Positions 60,886-64,000 of a stretch of 64,000 nucleotides of DNA are shown here, in pieces. The notes beneath the pieces were generated by a model, which saw nothing but the letters and a program-made list of their open reading frames with translations, was not told where the DNA came from and searched no databases. This DNA is from Neolentinus lepideus HHB14362 ss-1 (taxonomy: Eukaryota > Basidiomycota > Agaricomycetes > Gloeophyllales > Gloeophyllaceae). Position 1 is the first letter of the stretch. Each line of letters starts with the position of its first letter. The stretch lies in NCBI GenBank assembly GCA_001632425.1, contig KV425552.1:190899-254898 (forward strand), written 5' to 3'. The position numbers were made by a program, and so were the translations under genes.

Positions 60886-62227
60886 TCATGACGAGCCACC
60901 AAAGATAGATTGCGGCATCATCATCCCTACCTGTCCGGCCATGTCTATGAGCTTCGAGTCTCTACGATGAACATGTTCAACGTACGACGTAGTTGGGCAT
61001 GTCAACCTAGCCAAGGTGGAGACACTTAGGTTCTCTTTTCATGAGATACCAATAGGGATACGTACAACTTCGTGCAAGCGTAGGTCTCCGGCAACACTGC
61101 ACAGCATATACGCCTCCGTCCTCTTTAACTGATGCTCAGTGCAGAGGAAATCTATCATGTGCCTGACTGCCGACATTGTGGCAGTTCTCATATCTGTTTA
61201 CACAACAGGCGGACGATCAGAGCGAGTCAAGTAAGAAGGAAATTGACGAGCCTGAGTCCACACCAGTAGTGCAATAATATTCTTCGTCCTTATCTGACGC
61301 AGTCGTGGAGAAATGCGGTGTCTTTGTGTAGGGACGATCGTTCCGGATGGTGAGGCGCACTGTCACTTGGATTGATGTTTCAATTGCAGTTCCTAATGAA
61401 TATTGACAGTGACGGATTCAACTGCTCTTCAGGAATACCTACCACAAACCTCTGGAAGGGTTAGAATCAGCTTGTCCTATATGGACCGCTTCAAAACAGT
61501 GATTCTGTGCTCACCTCCGTCATCCTGAGCGGCATGGCCGTCCTTATAATTGTTATGCTAGTCAGCACAAAGATATGCTCCATATGGTGTATTGTGCAGC
61601 TTACCCCGGTCGAAAACAGAGCTCCCTCCACTTCTATCGGAAGAAACAGCGTTGAACCCACAGTTACATGCTTCGTATCAATATTTCCGCCTGTGTTATA
61701 AGGGGGTATCGTGGAATAGGAGCCCTTCACACCCCGAGCCACACCCATCTCGCCAGCGAAAGGTCTCAGCGGTATCTTGATGCCTTTGGCTTCATTGAAC
61801 CATGCGAAACCTTCGTCCTTGTTTAATTTCCAGATTTTGAGTTCAGGCTCGGGGAACTCATCGGCCAGCAGACCGAAACCAGGAATGAGAGCAGACCAGC
61901 CCCACTCTCCGGTTTCAATTGACAACACGTCCACTTGCAGGGTGTCGCCGGGTTGAGCCTCTTCGACATAGACCGGGCCATTGACCTGGTCTAAACGCGA
62001 GAACACTAGGGAGCCCAAAGTGGCCACAGTGGAACTAGCATCGATCTGGCCATTGGAAGCATCTACGCAGTCAAAGGTCACGGTCTGCCCAGACTTGATA
62101 CGAATGGCCGGTGGGATACTAAGGAAGTAAGATAGTCTGCGCATCATTTTGTTCATTGATCAGTACAAACCAACCTGTTATCCCAGGCCAAGTGACATTG
62201 TTCACGTCTGACTGAATGTATGGACAT
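60886..62227 (-). CDS. Acetamidase/formamidase (FmdA/AmdA family)
   Basis: Eight exons: 62227-62175, 62118-61605, 61542-61515, 61451-61443, 61392-61264, 61193-61066, 61006-60986 and 60930-60886, 308 aa. Start ATG gives MSIHSVRREQCHLAWDNSIP, the usual N-terminus of this family. Conserved blocks follow: VTFDCVDASNGQI, WGWSALIPGFGLLADEFPEP, then GDGHAAQDDGEVCGTAIET and MLCSVAGDLRLHEVVDMPNY. The enzyme hydrolyses formamide or acetamide to ammonia and the acid, feeding nitrogen metabolism. Exon 4 is just nine bases, placed by the GDGEVCGTA conservation. Whether formamide or another short amide is the substrate is open. Confidence 0.92.
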
Positions 62228-62466
62228 GTCGAGTTCTATGAACGATATCGAGAGACGATGCTCTAAATAAGAGACGGAATGATGATTCGAATTCCGAGGA
62301 AATCCCTCGCCGAATGATCACTCGTTATCTGTGCCTCGGGATCTGTGCCGATAGGACAGATCGACTTCGACGTACGTATAATACAATGCCTATCTACCAC
62401 GTGAGTGATCATGGAGGCCAACATTATCGCTGCTCGGCTTTGCCTCTGAACCGGACACGACATCGT

Positions 62467-64000
62467 TCATACAGCTGTGAACGCCGCCCAATCAATAGGG
62501 AATGAGTGTCGTCTTTGTTGGGAAATACTTGATAGATCGGACAGATGACGCATTGTTGGTCTGCCATGGGGACAATTCCACGGTTGCTCGATGGACCCCA
62601 TATGCCGGACAACCTTGATTTCGCGAGCATGCCACTGTAAGTATTATATACCCAGTAAGGGTAGAAGTCCTCACCGATGTCATTTGTTTTTTCGTCAACG
62701 GCATCCCAATCATAACACTTTTCCTACAAGCACGCATAGCGAACATGGCACGAGCCTTAGAGCACCTTACCATCTGACCAGCCGGTCTATCATTCATCAG
62801 ATCAATGAGTTCCTCTAAATCTGTAATTATCTTTAGTGCACGGTTTCCCAGAGCAAAACGGTTTCGCACCACCTTTCATGTCAAAAACTGTGCCTTTGCT
62901 GACGGGCCTTGCGACTAGCTTGAGGCGCTGGCCCCTGCCAGGGACAGCGTCCTCATCCACTGCGATATCAAACCCGTTCTGATGCAGAACTCCTAGGTTC
63001 TCGATCACCAGCAGTTCGTCGGCCGTAGTCAGCTCCAGTGCCTCCGGCCTGATTGAGAGTCCCGTACATTCAGCTTGTAAACTACGAAAAAACCCACGTA
63101 CCTGAACAACGTTTGTGATTCGATTTTCGTACTTTGCTGCAAGGTCTCAAAATTATACTTCTCATCAGCAGCATGCTGATCAACGATGAAAAGATCATCT
63201 GTCTGTGTGGCATTCTGGTCCGCACCGCGAGTTGTCCTGCGTGCGACGATGAAGCCTCGATTAAATTGACCGATTACATCCATGTTGGAGAAATCGGCTT
63301 TGTCAATGACCCTCGACAATGCATCCGCTGCTTTGGCATTGTCCTGAGTGTTCGAGACGCTAGCATCAGCATCTACTGAAGTCGTGGGGCCCTCAAAGCT
63401 ACGTCGAATGCCGTGTAGAGCACCTAGCTTTGAGCTCATATCTCGCCAGATCTTGGAGACTCGCGAGAAGTCAAACCGCAGAGTAACTTCTTCGTCACCT
63501 AAAGTCCGGATGATCTCGACTGGTGGAGCCGAAAGTACAGAGCTATTTTCAGAATCAACATCCATATGGTTCAAGTCGGAGGGGGCAGTTGGGGGTGAAT
63601 CGTTGAGCGTAAGATCGATCACGGAGCTCTGGGGCTCAATCTTGACCTCAGGCTCGGGATGTTCATAGCCGTCTTCTGCTTCTTCCAGAAATAGCGGTGT
63701 GCTCGATCTCACATCTAGTTGTTTCCCTTCGGTGACCTGCTTCCCGCCTCCGTTGTAATCTCCTTCTTCGGCGCCCTCACTATAAGCTTCATCCAGATCG
63801 TTGTCCATAGCTTCGACTGTCTCATGTTCATCGTCGACAGTCACTCTTTCATCTTCATCTTCATCTTCGTTTTCGTCGGCATCATCTTCTTGTGCGTGCG
63901 CTATCTGAGAGCCCGTCCTCGCAAAATTTTGGAGTTGGCTCCTAAAACTTTGTCGAGCCTCTGCTCTCTCTTTTGCAATCAGTCGAGGCCGTTTAGTAGG
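62467..64000 (-). CDS. PMS1: DNA mismatch repair protein PMS1 (MutL-alpha), C-terminal part
   Basis: Visible exons: from beyond 64000 to 63102, then 63048-62873, 62820-62675 and 62613-62467; the N-terminal ATPase half is outside the window. After an acidic linker (EDEDEDE) come GQFNRGFIV and the endonuclease motifs [21 protein letters not shown] and [11 protein letters not shown]. Together these are the metal-binding nicking site of PMS1/PMS2-type MutL proteins, so the nuclease appears competent. It pairs with Mlh1 and cuts the newly made strand during mismatch repair in the nucleus. MLH3 is the alternative, but the linker and CPHGRPT context fit PMS1 better. Confidence 0.93.

Noticed and set aside
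1..64000. CRISPR array, operon or phage signals
   Set aside because: No regularly spaced repeats; spliced genes throughout show a eukaryotic genome.

Overview
The window is nuclear DNA of a filamentous basidiomycete, most likely an agaricomycete. Genes are dense and split by roughly 50-nt introns. The proteins include a group III hybrid histidine kinase, an R-type beta-trefoil lectin of the mushroom kind, a PARP-ubiquitin-conjugating fusion, a Prm10/ThrE-like membrane protein and a divergent G-alpha subunit. There are no bacterial operons. All gene models were built by hand from reading frame, splice sites and family conservation, without transcripts or database searches.

Layout. 1-1.55 kb: 3' part of an RS-rich gene (+). 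2.1-3.9 kb: homeodomain transcription factor (-). 6.5-9.45 kb: BRD7/9-like bromodomain protein (+). 9.6-14.5 kb: PARP-E2 fusion of 23 exons (-). 14.5-20.4 kb: gene-poor stretch. 20.4-24.0 kb: ThrE/Prm10-like membrane protein (+). 24.4-28.3 kb: phospholipase D (-). 29.4-31.5 kb: MATE transporter (-), divergent from a signal-peptide agmatinase-type ureohydrolase (+, 32.0-33.8 kb). 35.4-37.6 kb: APC amino-acid permease (-). 38.6-39.1 kb: TA-flanked MITE. 41.7-43.0 kb: unresolved spliced gene (-). 43.1-48.3 kb: HAMP-repeat histidine kinase (-). 49.9-51.05 kb: Mutator-like element with perfect 95-bp inverted repeats and a 9-bp target duplication. 52.6-54.0 kb: F-box gene (-). 55.0-55.2 kb: second MITE. 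55.5-56.1 kb: lectin (-). 57.3-59.4 kb: G-alpha (-). 60.9-62.2 kb: acetamidase/formamidase (-). 62.5 kb to the right edge: C-terminal half of PMS1 (-).

Functional themes. Several genes act in signalling or its chromatin and protein-modification outputs: histidine kinase, G-alpha, phospholipase D, PARP-E2, bromodomain, homeodomain, F-box. Others handle nitrogen compounds (ureohydrolase, acetamidase, amino-acid permease) or export (MATE, ThrE-like). Nothing indicates a metabolic gene cluster; the order looks like ordinary fungal chromosome.

Most notable are the PARP and UBE2Q-like E2 in one chain; a direct 9-bp repeat exactly at both ends of one of its introns; six GC-AG introns among about 134 modelled; exons of 9-19 nt, including a 12-nt exon in the homeodomain recognition helix; a G-alpha whose catalytic switch-II Gln is Ser; and the freshly inserted Mutator-like element carrying an intact foreign-looking ORF.
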